Positions 46,101-55,462 of a stretch of DNA of 64,000 nt are shown here, one piece after another. Origin of the DNA: Flavobacterium sp. LC2016-01 (GTDB taxonomy: Bacteria > Bacteroidota > Bacteroidia > Flavobacteriales > Flavobacteriaceae); contig NZ_WMIC01000004.1 in the NCBI RefSeq assembly GCF_009711135.1, positions 419,901-483,900 on the forward strand, in the 5' to 3' direction. The notes under the pieces are model-generated. The model was not told the origin of the DNA. It saw nothing but the letters and a program-made list of their open reading frames with translations, and did not search any database. The translations under genes were made by a program, and so were the position numbers. Position 1 is the first letter of the stretch. Each line of letters opens with the position of its first letter.

Positions 46101-47203
46101 AGTCGGGCAAAAACATCAAGAATAACCGCAAAGGATTTGGTATTGGTTTGTATCTCGTAAAACAGTTTATAGAACAGCATCACGGAAAAGTAAGCTGTCG
46201 TGATAACGAAAACGGAGGTTCTGTTTTTGAAATAAAACTGCTTTTAGGAAAAGAGCATTTTGGTGATATTGAAATTCGTGAAGATTTAAGTGACCGAACT
46301 TTATTTTTAGATGAAGCTTTAGAAGATACTGTAATTCGCGAAAATGTTTTGCCGACAGTTGAAGAACCAGAAAACGTGCACGAATTAATTAAGGATGCGA
46401 AAAGTATTTTAGTTGTTGATGATAATGTTCAGATTAGAAATTATTTGAAAAGAATATTAACGTCTAAATATCATGTTACCGCGGCTGAAAATGCCGAAAT
46501 GGCTTTAAGTATTGTCAAAAAAGTACAGCCGGATTTAATTATTTCTGATGTTGTAATGGGAGAAATGAATGGTGTTGCATTTTGTAAACACATAAAAAGT
46601 GATCCCGATTTAAAACATATCCCTGTAATACTTTTAACCGGAGGAACGTCTGAAGATGTGAAACTGAAAGGCGCTGAAGTTGGTGCCGATGATTATATTA
46701 CTAAACCATTTGACAACGATTATTTATTGGCGAGAATCAACGGAATCCTGACGCGCCGTGACAGCGAACAGAATTATATGCTTAATTCGGTTACAAAAAA
46801 TGTTGCCGGGCCAAAACTCTCTGATGAAGATAAAAAACTGCTTGATAAAATTATCGAACTCATTGATTCTAATTTAGATGTGGATAATTTTAATATAAAA
46901 GATTTAGCATCAGAATTAGGAATGAGTCATTCTTTGGTTTACAAAAAAATTAAAAAAATAACGGGTAAATCGGTTTTAGAATTTACACGAAATGTCCGCC
47001 TTCGAAAGGTCGCAACATTATTGATTACAACCGATTTGCAAATAAGTCAAGCAGCATCAATTGCTGGTTTTGGCGACATTAAATATTTCAGAAAACATTT
47101 CCAGCAGTTTTACAACCTGAATCCTTCAGAATTCAAGAAGAAATACCAAAATGTGAAGGATAACAAATATATTCTGAATGAAAGTTTTTGGAAATCGACT
47201 TAG
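43112..47203 (+). CDS. Hybrid two-component system regulator (HTCS)
   Basis: The 1363-residue one-protein signalling system starts with TTG at 43112; it opens directly with a signal-like helix (KTKILFFLAFLVYFTANS), and no in-frame ATG lies nearby. Reg_prop propeller repeats follow (about 30-680), then a Y_Y_Y domain (about 690-770), a membrane helix (about 780-800), a HisKA with His833 (NISHEFRSPL), HATPase (NALKFT, DNGEGV, GFGIGLYL), a receiver with Asp1146 (ISDVVMGEMNG) and an AraC-type HTH (about 1240-1350). A periplasmic glycan fragment would activate it. Likely targets are the two promoters sharing TGCCCCTTCTA. Confidence 0.95.
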   Translation: MKTKILFFLAFLVYFTANSQTAGTAIPKFGQKKYDIGYLGIKNGLANNAVTSVYKDKRGLMWFGTYDGISRYDGYNFLSFRNEPNDANSLINNRIVSICGTQNEIWIGTKGGISVYDYLGNKFITKSYINAKTSKSEQIDFVVNQIRDYKSKMYIATAGKGLLYAAGEREKIVQIPLLENGKLKWDFHVQEMDFDASGKLWCSVAGVGLVAMEPGAKRLSVVFETSVGSGSILYDKFSNIWLAADEGLLKYNTKNKTHQLYSNQEIQYPISDLMFKASANELWIATNGNGVVKYNYSKDSFSLLSACLDEEKLNSNAISSLYLDNENRVWIGTLRGGVNTIEETKSPFVTISKNDKSKNTLPSDFILSLCEQDSENLWVGTDGAGASLWNRRTNTFTNYSYSSNNSNSLSNNFVSVILKDAKGTWFGTYGGGVCLFNSQTHNFKKYNLFSPKIKAVQKNIWVLFRSKNNVLWAASPDEEGLYRYNEKTDQFDFVDAGIRGIISMAEDKKQLWIGNFSKLFQFDPKTMKRREVDVKYPVRSIVSHSDTKMLVGTEGGGLMLFNPKTFERKFLTQRNGLPNNSILNIVRDKQGAYWCSTYNGIFVYNVDTGKITSYHDADGLQSNQFNYNAALKLSSGEIVFGGIKGFNIIDTKVNSQAHAFPKLVITSIKVNNKVFDQAGLGAFGIDKLKLPYDESMLNIDFAALEYSLPEKISYAYFLEGWDSQWHYVDNIRSANYSRITEGDYVLKIKSTNAEGVWNTKSISMPITILPPWYRSGWAYFFYFVVLVLAIYVVDKYQRQQAQLKYEIRLSQDLAKQEKELNEKKLTFFTNISHEFRSPLTMIINPLKDIIYGAEQQIDPAAIEMVYSNSRRLLSLVDQLLLFRKTETETGKLKVGQIDIVELCKEVFSCFVHHAKSKKIDYSFSISEENLMVYVDREKIEMALFNLISNALKFTEKENGKVAVNLRCTEDEIIINVIDNGEGVVDADKDKIFNLFYQSGKNIKNNRKGFGIGLYLVKQFIEQHHGKVSCRDNENGGSVFEIKLLLGKEHFGDIEIREDLSDRTLFLDEALEDTVIRENVLPTVEEPENVHELIKDAKSILVVDDNVQIRNYLKRILTSKYHVTAAENAEMALSIVKKVQPDLIISDVVMGEMNGVAFCKHIKSDPDLKHIPVILLTGGTSEDVKLKGAEVGADDYITKPFDNDYLLARINGILTRRDSEQNYMLNSVTKNVAGPKLSDEDKKLLDKIIELIDSNLDVDNFNIKDLASELGMSHSLVYKKIKKITGKSVLEFTRNVRLRKVATLLITTDLQISQAASIAGFGDIKYFRKHFQQFYNLNPSEFKKKYQNVKDNKYILNESFWKST

Positions 47204-47256
47204 AAGAAAATAGAAAATAGAAAATAGAAAATAGAAGAAAGAAGAAAGAAAAAGGA
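47204..47256. repeat. AAAATAG tandem repeat spacer
   Basis: Four copies of AAAATAG are followed by AAGAAAG-like copies; the spacer between the HTCS and DUF2264 genes is almost only A and G with few T. It may affect translation of the next gene; nothing else is visible. Confidence 0.7.
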
Positions 47257-47262
47257 AAATAT

Positions 47263-48504
47263 ATGAATCATCGTTTTAAAAATATTGTGCTAGCAGTATT
47301 TATTTGTCTTCTAGTTCTGAATGTTCACGGACAATCAAAGAAACCAGAAAAAGATTCTCCTGAAAAAGTCCGAGCGTTTTTTGTGGCTTCTTTAGTAAAA
47401 ATCGGAGATCCGGTTTTAACTGCCTTAAGCAACAATCAGTTGAAAACATTGATGCCAGTTGAAAAATCGCCGGGCGCTTGGGATGACAGAACGCATGTAA
47501 CGTATTTAGAGGCTTTTGGAAGAACGCTTTCTGGAATGGCGCCGTGGCTGGAATTAGGCGCAGATGAAACTTCCGAAGGAAAATTAAGAGCAAAGTACAT
47601 TGCTTTGGCACAAAAATCAATTCATAATGCGACGGATCCAAATGGAGCAGATTTTATGAATTTTGTAAATGACAAACAGCCTTTAGTCGATGCCGCTTTT
47701 TTTGCTCAAGCTTTATTGCGTGCGCCAAAACAACTTTGGGAACCGCTTGATGCCGTTACAAAAGAAAACGTAATTAAGGCTTTAAAATCATCCCGAAAAA
47801 TTGAACCGTATCACAGCAATTGGCTTCTTTTTGCCGGAATAATTGAAGCAGCGATTATTAAATTTGATAAAGAGGAAGATACAAACCGATTGAATTATGC
47901 CTTATCAGAACATAAAAAATGGTATTTGGGAGACGGAACTTATGGTGACGGACCTGATTTTCATTGGGATTACTACAACAGTTTTGTAATTCATCCAATG
48001 CAATTGGATATTTTAAATCTTTTGAAAGATAAAAATGAAGGTTACAAAAAAGACTTTGAAACCGAGCTAAACAGAGCCAGAAGATATGCTGCAATTCAGG
48101 AACGATTAATTTCTCCTGACGGAACTTATCCGCCAATTGGAAGATCGTTGGCGTATCGTTTTGGCGCTTTTCAGCTTTTGTCTCAGATTGCACTTTGGAA
48201 GGAATTGCCAAAAGAAGTTGCTCCGTCGCAAGTTCGTTCGGCACTATACTTTATGATTAATAATCAGATAAATGCCAAAGGAACTTTTGATAAAAATGGC
48301 TGGCTTCAGATTGGTTTGTACGGTCATCAGCAAAATATTGGCGAAGGTTATATTTCAACCGGAAGTTTGTATTTGTGTACCGAAGCTTTTCTAGTTCTGG
48401 GTTTGCCAGCAACAGATTCGTTTTGGACTGATGCTTATCAGCCTTGGACACAAAAGAAAATATGGTCGGGTCAGGAAATTCCAATTGACCACGCTTCAAA
48501 ATAA
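47263..48504 (+). CDS. DUF2264 (GH154-type) secreted protein
   Basis: The 413-residue protein has a signal peptide (about 1-23, LNVHGQ). A DUF2264 (alpha/alpha)-barrel follows with HVTYLEAFGRTLSGMAPWLELG, NFVNDKQPLVDAAFFAQALLRAPKQLW, PYHSNWLLFAGIIEA, YGDGPDFHWDYYNSFVIHPMQLDIL and PPIGRSLAYRFGAFQLLSQIALW. As I recall, members of this family have been assigned to GH154 with beta-glucuronidase activity, which would fit glucuronate-capped arabinogalactan. It is next to GH105 (25 bp), and the two could remove saturated and unsaturated uronic acids. Confidence 0.85.
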   Translation: MNHRFKNIVLAVFICLLVLNVHGQSKKPEKDSPEKVRAFFVASLVKIGDPVLTALSNNQLKTLMPVEKSPGAWDDRTHVTYLEAFGRTLSGMAPWLELGADETSEGKLRAKYIALAQKSIHNATDPNGADFMNFVNDKQPLVDAAFFAQALLRAPKQLWEPLDAVTKENVIKALKSSRKIEPYHSNWLLFAGIIEAAIIKFDKEEDTNRLNYALSEHKKWYLGDGTYGDGPDFHWDYYNSFVIHPMQLDILNLLKDKNEGYKKDFETELNRARRYAAIQERLISPDGTYPPIGRSLAYRFGAFQLLSQIALWKELPKEVAPSQVRSALYFMINNQINAKGTFDKNGWLQIGLYGHQQNIGEGYISTGSLYLCTEAFLVLGLPATDSFWTDAYQPWTQKKIWSGQEIPIDHASK

Positions 48505-48529
48505 TTAAACGCTTAATCTTACTATAATT

Positions 48530-49684
48530 ATGTATTTTAAAAAATCAATTTTTATTGCATTGTCTGCTGTTTCGATAGCACTTGTTGGCTGTAAAAGCAC
48601 CGCTGTAAAACAACAATCTGCAATAAAAGAATCTAAAAAAGATGTTGTTGTCCTTATTGATAAAGTAAATAACCGCTGGCAAAGCACGCATCTAGAACCA
48701 GGAAATTCTTTTTGGCATGTTTCCGCTTATCATACAGGAAATATGGAAGCTTATAAAGTAACTAAAAACAAAAAATATTTGGATTATTCGATGGCTTGGG
48801 CGGAGAAAAACCAATGGATGGGCGCCAAATCAACGGATAAATCAGAATGGAAATACAATTACGGAGAAACAGATAAGCACGTCTTATTTGGCGATTGGCA
48901 GATTTGTTTCCAGACTTACATTGATTTATACAATTTTACAGGAAAAAAGGATCCTCACAAAATTGCCCGCGCAAAAGAAGTTATGGAATATGAAATGAGT
49001 ACTCCTGCAAATGATTATTGGTGGTGGGTTGACGGATTGTATATGGTGATGCCAGTTATGACAAAGCTGTATAACGTTACCGGGAATGAAATGTATTTGG
49101 AAAAATTGCATTCTTATTTGCAATATGCGGACAGTATTATGTACGATTCTGAAGCAAAATTATATTTCCGTGATGCTAAATATGTTTATCCAAAACATAC
49201 AAGTGCCAATGGGAAAAAAGATTTCTGGGCGAGAGGCGACGGCTGGATTTTTGCCGGTTATGCTAAAATTATTCAGGATTTGCCAAAATCAGCAAAACAT
49301 AGAAATGAATACATCAGCCGTTTTAAAGAAATGGCTCAGGCATTGGCAGTAGCACAGCAAGAAGGCGGCTATTGGACCAGAAGTATTTTGGATCCAGAAC
49401 ATGCTCCGGGGCCAGAGACCAGTGGAACTGCTTTTTTTACGTATGGTTTTTTATGGGGAATTAATAACGGAATTTTGGATAAAAAGACTTTTTTGCCAGT
49501 TGCTGAAAAATCTTGGAACTACTTAACCACTTTTGCGCTTCAGGCAGATGGAACTGTTGGATACGTACAGCCTATTGGTGAAAAAGCAATTCCAGGACAA
49601 GTAGTAGATAAAAATTCTACAGCCGATTTTGGTGTCGGCGCTTTTTTATTGGCAGCGTCAGAAATGTATCGTTTTGTGAAATAG
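48530..49684 (+). CDS. GH105 unsaturated glucuronyl/galacturonyl hydrolase lipoprotein
   Basis: The 384-residue lipoprotein has lipobox LVGC (Cys21). The (alpha/alpha)6 barrel has WHVSAYHTGNMEAYKV, the YNYGETDKHVLFGDWQICFQTYIDLY segment, WWWVDGLYMVMPVMTKLY (Asp168, the predicted catalytic acid matching YteR Asp143), RDAKYVYPKHTSANGKKDFWARGDGWIFAGYAKI and EGGYWTRSILDPEH...GTAFFTYGFLWGI. Family 105 hydrates 4,5-unsaturated uronic acids left by lyases. It indicates a pectic or glucuronidated substrate. It is followed by a terminator. Confidence 0.9.
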   Translation: MYFKKSIFIALSAVSIALVGCKSTAVKQQSAIKESKKDVVVLIDKVNNRWQSTHLEPGNSFWHVSAYHTGNMEAYKVTKNKKYLDYSMAWAEKNQWMGAKSTDKSEWKYNYGETDKHVLFGDWQICFQTYIDLYNFTGKKDPHKIARAKEVMEYEMSTPANDYWWWVDGLYMVMPVMTKLYNVTGNEMYLEKLHSYLQYADSIMYDSEAKLYFRDAKYVYPKHTSANGKKDFWARGDGWIFAGYAKIIQDLPKSAKHRNEYISRFKEMAQALAVAQQEGGYWTRSILDPEHAPGPETSGTAFFTYGFLWGINNGILDKKTFLPVAEKSWNYLTTFALQADGTVGYVQPIGEKAIPGQVVDKNSTADFGVGAFLLAASEMYRFVK

Positions 49685-49707
49685 TTTTTGAGTAAACAAT
49701 TTTAATT

Positions 49708-49745
49708 AAATCGGCTTGATTTCTTCAATGAAATTAAGCCGATTT
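49708..49745 (+). terminator. Rho-independent terminator after GH105
   Basis: A 10-bp stem AAATCGGCTT/AAGCCGATTT (49708-49717 with 49736-49745) is followed by a T-rich tail. Confidence 0.85.
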
Positions 49746-49994
49746 TCTTTTGCTAAAATGTGGAGAAAAGAAGATTTGAACATTATAAATTAAAAGAGTA
49801 TTGTCATCATTAAACTTCAATACTATTCCCTTTTTTAAAAATGAATTCTTCGAGTATTTATATAAAATGTTGTGCTTCCTTCAAATATTGCTTCCGATAA
49901 AAGCAGAATATATATTTATGAATTTTTGATTTATGCAGTGCTTTTTTTTAAGAATATCTTAAAAACGTAGTGTTTTAGCGGTCAGATACCAATT

Positions 49995-50053
49995 TGCCCC
50001 TTCTATATTATCATATTTCCCCCCTCTGAAACAACAGTGTTCTTTTAGATTTG
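49995..50053 (+). promoter_or_regulatory. HTCS-type box and promoter before susC
   Basis: TGCCCCTTCTAT (49995-50006) and a TTTCCCCCCTC box (50016-50026) precede the -7 element TAGATTTG (50046-50053) by 51 bp for the first box. The first 11 bases are identical to those before the beta-galactosidase gene, at almost the same distance. Confidence 0.65.
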
Positions 50054-50059
50054 TAGCTC

Positions 50060-50093
50060 AAATCGAATGCTGTAGCTTATACAGCTTCGATTT
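50060..50093 (+). promoter_or_regulatory. 5' leader hairpin of susC
   Basis: AAATCGAA (50060-50067) pairs with TTCGATTT (50086-50093), and the inner CTGTA (50070-50074) with TACAG (50080-50084), loop GCTTA. It starts about 7 bases after the -7 box, so it should form at the very 5' end of the mRNA. Confidence 0.5.
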
Positions 50094-50133
50094 AAACCAA
50101 ACTAATTATTTAACCAAAATTACAACCAAGAAA

Positions 50134-53100
50134 ATGAAAAACTTTATTAGGAAGATGAAGACTCCTGATTATGTATCTGGATTTGATTTTAAAAAGAAAC
50201 TTGCGATTTTTTGTGTGCTGGTTTCATTATCTCAAGTACAGGTATACGCAGGAGAAACTTCGGGAACAAATGTGCTGGAAAAAATTGAACAGCAAGATGG
50301 GATAAGCGGGCAAGTTAAAGATCAAAAAGGAGTGCCGCTTCCAGGAGCTACAGTTTCGATTAAAGGAACAAAGATTAGTACCATTACTGATTTTGATGGA
50401 AAATTTAATTTAAAAGGAGATCAAAACGCAATATTAGTAGTGTCTTACATTGGTTTTGTGACTCAGGAAATTCAAGTTAAAAATAAAACAAATATTACAG
50501 TTCAGCTTGTAGAAGACGCTGCTTCATTAAATGAAGTTGTGGTTGTTGGATACGGTAAGATGAAAAAAAGCGATTTAACGGGAGCAATTGTTCAGGTTAA
50601 ACCGGATGCTTTAGCAAATCAAAATCCACAGACGGTTCAGGATTTATTAAGAGGAGTTCCGGGTCTAAAAGTGGGTTATGATCCTGCAGCAAAAGGAGGA
50701 GGATCTTTACAGATTCGTGGGCAGACTTCTGTTTACAATCCAGATGGAGCGGGTCATAATTCACCGCTTATTATTTTAGACGGAATGCAATTCTACGGTG
50801 AGCTTTCAGAAATTAATCCTGATGATGTTGGCCAGATCGATATTTTAAAAGATGCATCGGCAACAGCTGTTTATGGATCTAAAGCGGCGGCAGGTGTTAT
50901 TGTTATTTCAACTAAAAAAGGAAAAACGGGTAAGCCTATTATTAATCTAACGACAAACATGACGATTGTCAATGAAAGTGCTTATCGTAATGTATATTCT
51001 CCAGAGGGATATATAAAATATCGTGAAGATTGGGAAACAGCTAAAACGTATGGCACAAATACAACAACTGGAAACTATGAGGCTTGGGTTACAGGAACAG
51101 CTGCTGGTAAAGCAGGATATTACACGAATCCTAATCAATTAGATCAGTACGGAATAACTCAGGCACAATGGTTGGCCTATCAGCCAGCTGCGCAAATCGC
51201 AGGAAAAAGTTTGAATGAAGTCTGGGGACTTCGTCTAGGTATTACTGATGTTACACTTTTGAAAAATTTTACAGACGGAAAAACACACAATTGGTATGAT
51301 AGTACTTTTAGAACAGGTATAAATCGTGACAATAATTTAAGTGTTTCTGGAGCAGGCGATAAAGTAAATTATTATATGTCTTTGGGTTATTTATCTTCAG
51401 AGGGAGCTATTCAAGGCAATGATTATACTTCAGTTCGTGCCAATATGAAAGTGGATGCTAAAATTACAGATTGGCTTGAATTTGGAGCAAACGTTAATTT
51501 TCAAGATCGTTCAGATGGAGATATATCTGTTGGAACAGGAACTAATTATTGGGATGCAAATATGTTAAGAAACAGCCCGTTTGCTAACTTTAAAGAAGCA
51601 AATGGCGATTATGCAAGACAGCCAATGGGACCTACAATTGGAGGTTATAACTATTATTATGATCGCCAATATATGGATCTTGACAGAGGTTATACCGTAT
51701 TGAATACTATTTTTAATACAAAGGTAACATTGCCTTTTGATATTACATATTCATTTAATGCTTCACCGCGTTATGAATTCTTTTACAACCGTTATTTTCA
51801 GTCGGCTGGAAATAAAAACTGGAGTGCAGCTAATATAGGTGTCGATAGAGAAAACGGTAAAAAATTCACTTGGAACGTAAACAACACTATAGCTTGGGAT
51901 CATACATTTAATGGGAAACACCATATTATTGCAACATTTGTTCAGGAAGCTGAGGATCTAAAAACATGGTCAGATCGTATTGATGCAAATAATATTCAGC
52001 CTTCAGATGCCTTAGGATATCACAATATTTCTAATGCAACATTGGCTAATAGTACGTTTACATCAACAGATACGCATCAAACTGCAGATGCATTGATGGG
52101 AAGAATTTTCTATTCATTTGACAATCGTTATATGATAACAGGAACGGTACGTCGTGATGGCTATTCAGCATTTGGTGCTTCGTATCCTTATGCAACTTTT
52201 CCTTCTGTAGCATTGGGATGGAGCTTTAATAAAGAAAATTGGTTTCATTGGGAGCCTTTAAGTACGGGTAAATTACGTTTATCATGGGGTAAAAATGGAA
52301 ACAGATCACTTGCAGATCCCTACTTAGCTTTAGCAAACTTAAGTTCAGGTACAGGAGCAACAATGGGATATCTTGATGCTTCAGGAAACACTGTTGATAT
52401 GAAATACCTAGGAATAGACCGTATGGCAAATCCTAATTTGCAGTGGGAAAAAACAACCGCAACAAATATTGGTCTTGATCTTGGTTTCTTAAATGATAGA
52501 ATCACAAGTACAATCGATGTTTATAGATCGGTTACTAACGATATGATCATGAGTCAGCGTCTGCCGATTTTTACCGGTTTTTCATCAATTGCTACTAACC
52601 TTGGAGAGGTTGAAAATAAAGGTATTGAAGTAAGCCTTACTTCTTTAAACATAAAGAAACCAAACTTTGAATGGACAACTATGGTTGCTTTTTCATACAA
52701 CAAGAATACCATTAAAGCATTGTATGGCAATATGGAAGACGTTAAGGATTCCAGTGGAAATGTTGTGGACACCAAAGAGGCAGATGATAAAACAAATGGT
52801 TGGTTTATTGGCCGACCGATTTCTCAAATCTGGGATTATAAAGTAATCGGAATTTGGCAGAAAGATGAAGCTACAGAAGCTGCAAAATACGGACAACGTC
52901 CTGGTGATCCAAAAGTTGAAAACAGTTATACTGCTGACGATGTTAACGGAAAACCAACTTATAATGAAAAAGATAAACAGTTTTTAGGACAGGGAGCACC
53001 TCCAATCAACTGGTCGTTACGTAACGAATTCAAAATTTATAAAGATTGGAATTTGGCAATCAATATGTATTCGTACATGGGGCACAAATCACTTGATGGA

Positions 53101-53466
53101 CGTTATATGAATAATTATAACGATGGCAGTTTATATACAAACAACTACAATCCATTCGTAAATCCATATTGGACACTTGATAACCCAACAAATGACTGGG
53201 CACGTCTTGATGCCAGAGGACCTGCGGGAGCTGGAGTAGCAAAATTATACGATCGCAGTTTTATTCGTTTAGACAATATTTCGTTGGCTTACTCACTTCC
53301 TAAAGATCTAGTAGATCGCTTGCATGTGAGAAATTTCAAAATTTATGCTTCTGTTCAAAACGTTGCAACATGGTCAGCTTCAAAAGAATGGAAATATTAT
53401 GGTGATCCGGAAACAGGTGGTCTTGCTACGAGGATGTTTAATTTAGGATTTAACGTTTCACTTTAA
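50134..53466 (+). CDS. SusC/RagA-family TonB-dependent transporter
   Basis: The 1110-residue protein has a longer cytoplasmic lead (MKNFIRKMKTPDYVSGFDFKKK) before the signal helix (LAIFCVLVSLSQVQVYAGE, about 23-41). A carboxypeptidase-D-like repeat (about 57-130, DGISGQVKDQKGVPLPGATVSIKG), a plug (about 140-265, VVVVGYGKMKKSDLTGAIVQV; LIILDGMQFYGELSEINPDDVGQIDILKDASATAVYGSKAAAGVIVIST) and a 22-strand barrel to the last LGFNVSL strand follow. It lacks an STN domain. It imports substrate oligosaccharides with the SusD 13 bp downstream. It is controlled by an HTCS-type box. Confidence 0.93.
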   Translation: MKNFIRKMKTPDYVSGFDFKKKLAIFCVLVSLSQVQVYAGETSGTNVLEKIEQQDGISGQVKDQKGVPLPGATVSIKGTKISTITDFDGKFNLKGDQNAILVVSYIGFVTQEIQVKNKTNITVQLVEDAASLNEVVVVGYGKMKKSDLTGAIVQVKPDALANQNPQTVQDLLRGVPGLKVGYDPAAKGGGSLQIRGQTSVYNPDGAGHNSPLIILDGMQFYGELSEINPDDVGQIDILKDASATAVYGSKAAAGVIVISTKKGKTGKPIINLTTNMTIVNESAYRNVYSPEGYIKYREDWETAKTYGTNTTTGNYEAWVTGTAAGKAGYYTNPNQLDQYGITQAQWLAYQPAAQIAGKSLNEVWGLRLGITDVTLLKNFTDGKTHNWYDSTFRTGINRDNNLSVSGAGDKVNYYMSLGYLSSEGAIQGNDYTSVRANMKVDAKITDWLEFGANVNFQDRSDGDISVGTGTNYWDANMLRNSPFANFKEANGDYARQPMGPTIGGYNYYYDRQYMDLDRGYTVLNTIFNTKVTLPFDITYSFNASPRYEFFYNRYFQSAGNKNWSAANIGVDRENGKKFTWNVNNTIAWDHTFNGKHHIIATFVQEAEDLKTWSDRIDANNIQPSDALGYHNISNATLANSTFTSTDTHQTADALMGRIFYSFDNRYMITGTVRRDGYSAFGASYPYATFPSVALGWSFNKENWFHWEPLSTGKLRLSWGKNGNRSLADPYLALANLSSGTGATMGYLDASGNTVDMKYLGIDRMANPNLQWEKTTATNIGLDLGFLNDRITSTIDVYRSVTNDMIMSQRLPIFTGFSSIATNLGEVENKGIEVSLTSLNIKKPNFEWTTMVAFSYNKNTIKALYGNMEDVKDSSGNVVDTKEADDKTNGWFIGRPISQIWDYKVIGIWQKDEATEAAKYGQRPGDPKVENSYTADDVNGKPTYNEKDKQFLGQGAPPINWSLRNEFKIYKDWNLAINMYSYMGHKSLDGRYMNNYNDGSLYTNNYNPFVNPYWTLDNPTNDWARLDARGPAGAGVAKLYDRSFIRLDNISLAYSLPKDLVDRLHVRNFKIYASVQNVATWSASKEWKYYGDPETGGLATRMFNLGFNVSL

Positions 53467-53479
53467 AAATTATTCAACA

Positions 53480-55462
53480 ATGAAAAAATATATAAAAAAT
53501 AAAATTACAAGACTGGTGCCGTTTGCTGTATTGGCAGTATTGGCTAGTTCTTGTTCAAAGGATTTTCTGGAACCAGATCCGCTTTCGTTTTACGAACCAG
53601 AAACTACATTTAGTACTGAATCTGGATTGCAGGCAGTTTTGGCAAGTGCCGATAAACAGCTGCGCAACAATTATATTCATTATAATAGTGCCAGTAATAG
53701 TGTGCCTATTGGGACAGAATATGTTTTCTCTGATATGGCAAAATATGGAAAAACAGATAACAGCAGTACCATTTCTGATTTTGCGAACACTATAGTTCCT
53801 ACGGGAAGTTTTAAAACAGCAACAAATGATGATTTTTACCTAGGATTTTATTGGGATGAAGCGTATACCGGCATTAAACATGCTAACACTGTATTGACTT
53901 ATATTGATAAAGTGACAAGTTTATCAGAAGAAGTGAAGCGCAAATATATCGGTCAGGCGTATTTCCATAGAGCTTACCGTTATCTTAATTTGATATATCA
54001 ATTTGGAGACATTCCGTTAATTACAAAAATTTTGGAAGTTCCGAAGCAGAGTTATTATTCGACTAAAAAAGAAGCCATCATTGAAATGATTACAGCCGAT
54101 ATGGAAAAGGCTGTAGAATGGGTGCCGGATCAGGCAAAATTGCCTTATATAGGTGTAGTGAACAAAGGAGCATGCCGTCAGTTATTGATTAAATGTTATT
54201 TGGCTTCTGGAAGATTTAAAGATGCAGAAAATCAAGCAGATTTACTGATTAATTCATCTGGCTATTCTTTAATGCAAGCTAATTTTGGAACTTTTGATCC
54301 AGGAGGAAATCCAACAACATGGACTATTAACAGAAATGTGATCTGGGATTTACACCGACCTGAAAATAAAATTATTGCTGCTAATAGAGAAGCCATTATG
54401 GTAATGCCTAATGGAGGAGTACAGTCATTTTTGCCATTTGCTTCAATGAGAATTTTTGGACCTAACTGGAATTCTGCAACTGTTACAACTCCTGACGGAA
54501 AACAAGCAGCAAATCGTTTTGCCTCAAACAGTGCTAATTACCAAGCTAATTATGATTATGCAAGAGCGTTAGGGCGTGGTATTGCAACAATTAGTGCTTC
54601 TTATTATTCACAGCACCCAATGTGGGTTGTAAACGGTGTTGAGGACAAGAAAGACCTTAGACATAACAGCACTGTAGGGAACTGGGTAAATATGGAAGAT
54701 CTTAAATACAGTGATAAGACTTCTGCATTCTACGGGCAAAATTTCAGATTAAGAAATGGTACAACTTTATTATCTAAAGATACGCTTCGTGAATGGTTTG
54801 ATTTTCCTTTGTATAAAATTTATCTGCATGATGTTGTAAATGAAACGAATCCAAATGCAACAGATTTTCAGGGAGCTAGTACAGGAAGTAAAGCACATTG
54901 GTACTTATATCGTTTAGCTGAAACGTATTTATTAAGAGCCGAAGCACGTTTTTATCAAGGTAACGTTGGTGGAGCAGCTCAGGATGTAAATACAGTTAGA
55001 GCTAGAGCAGGTGCAGTACAAATGTACGGTCAAGTAACGATTGGTGATATTTGCGCAGAAAGAGGAAGAGAACTTTACTTAGAAGAATGGAGAAATGTCG
55101 AGTTAAAACGTATCTCACACTGTCTTGCACTCAGCGGAAAACCAGATGAATGGGGTCAGACTTACAATAAAACCAACTGGGATAAACAATCAGGAACTGA
55201 TAATGCCGGCGGAAGTTATTGGTATCAGCGTATTGTACATTATACCCTTTACAACAAATATCCTAGTGGAATTGTAGTCCCTAATGGAACTAAATTTTAC
55301 ACCATGGACAAACGTAATAACTATTGGCCAATTCCAAATAGTGCTATAACGGCGAATATTAAAGGTAAATTAAGCCAAAACTTCGGTTATGATGGATATG
55401 ATCCTAACATTAAAGTCTGGGATAAATGGCAAGATGCTGTCGCAGATGAAAGTCAGCTTTAA
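53480..55462 (+). CDS. SusD/RagB-family surface lipoprotein
   Basis: The 660-residue lipoprotein has lipobox ASSC (Cys25). The entry SKDFLEPDPLSFYEPETTFSTESGLQAVLASADKQLRNNY is classical for the RagB/SusD group. The helical core has RKYIGQAYFHRAYRYLNLIYQFGDIPLI (about 155-182) and YRLAETYLLRAEARFYQGNVGGAAQDVNTVRARAG (about 475-510), then ERGRELYLEEWRNVELKRI. At 660 residues it is longer than the usual 500-600. It is the lid and glycan-binding partner of the SusC and is the last gene before a hairpin. Confidence 0.93.
   Translation: MKKYIKNKITRLVPFAVLAVLASSCSKDFLEPDPLSFYEPETTFSTESGLQAVLASADKQLRNNYIHYNSASNSVPIGTEYVFSDMAKYGKTDNSSTISDFANTIVPTGSFKTATNDDFYLGFYWDEAYTGIKHANTVLTYIDKVTSLSEEVKRKYIGQAYFHRAYRYLNLIYQFGDIPLITKILEVPKQSYYSTKKEAIIEMITADMEKAVEWVPDQAKLPYIGVVNKGACRQLLIKCYLASGRFKDAENQADLLINSSGYSLMQANFGTFDPGGNPTTWTINRNVIWDLHRPENKIIAANREAIMVMPNGGVQSFLPFASMRIFGPNWNSATVTTPDGKQAANRFASNSANYQANYDYARALGRGIATISASYYSQHPMWVVNGVEDKKDLRHNSTVGNWVNMEDLKYSDKTSAFYGQNFRLRNGTTLLSKDTLREWFDFPLYKIYLHDVVNETNPNATDFQGASTGSKAHWYLYRLAETYLLRAEARFYQGNVGGAAQDVNTVRARAGAVQMYGQVTIGDICAERGRELYLEEWRNVELKRISHCLALSGKPDEWGQTYNKTNWDKQSGTDNAGGSYWYQRIVHYTLYNKYPSGIVVPNGTKFYTMDKRNNYWPIPNSAITANIKGKLSQNFGYDGYDPNIKVWDKWQDAVADESQL

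Larger units (their letters stand above)
49685..50133. other. Regulatory region before the second susC
   Basis: The 449-bp region contains the GH105 terminator (49708-49745), a plain AT-rich middle, the HTCS-type box with promoter (49995-50053) and a hairpin leader (50060-50093). No ORF is supported. Confidence 0.6.
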
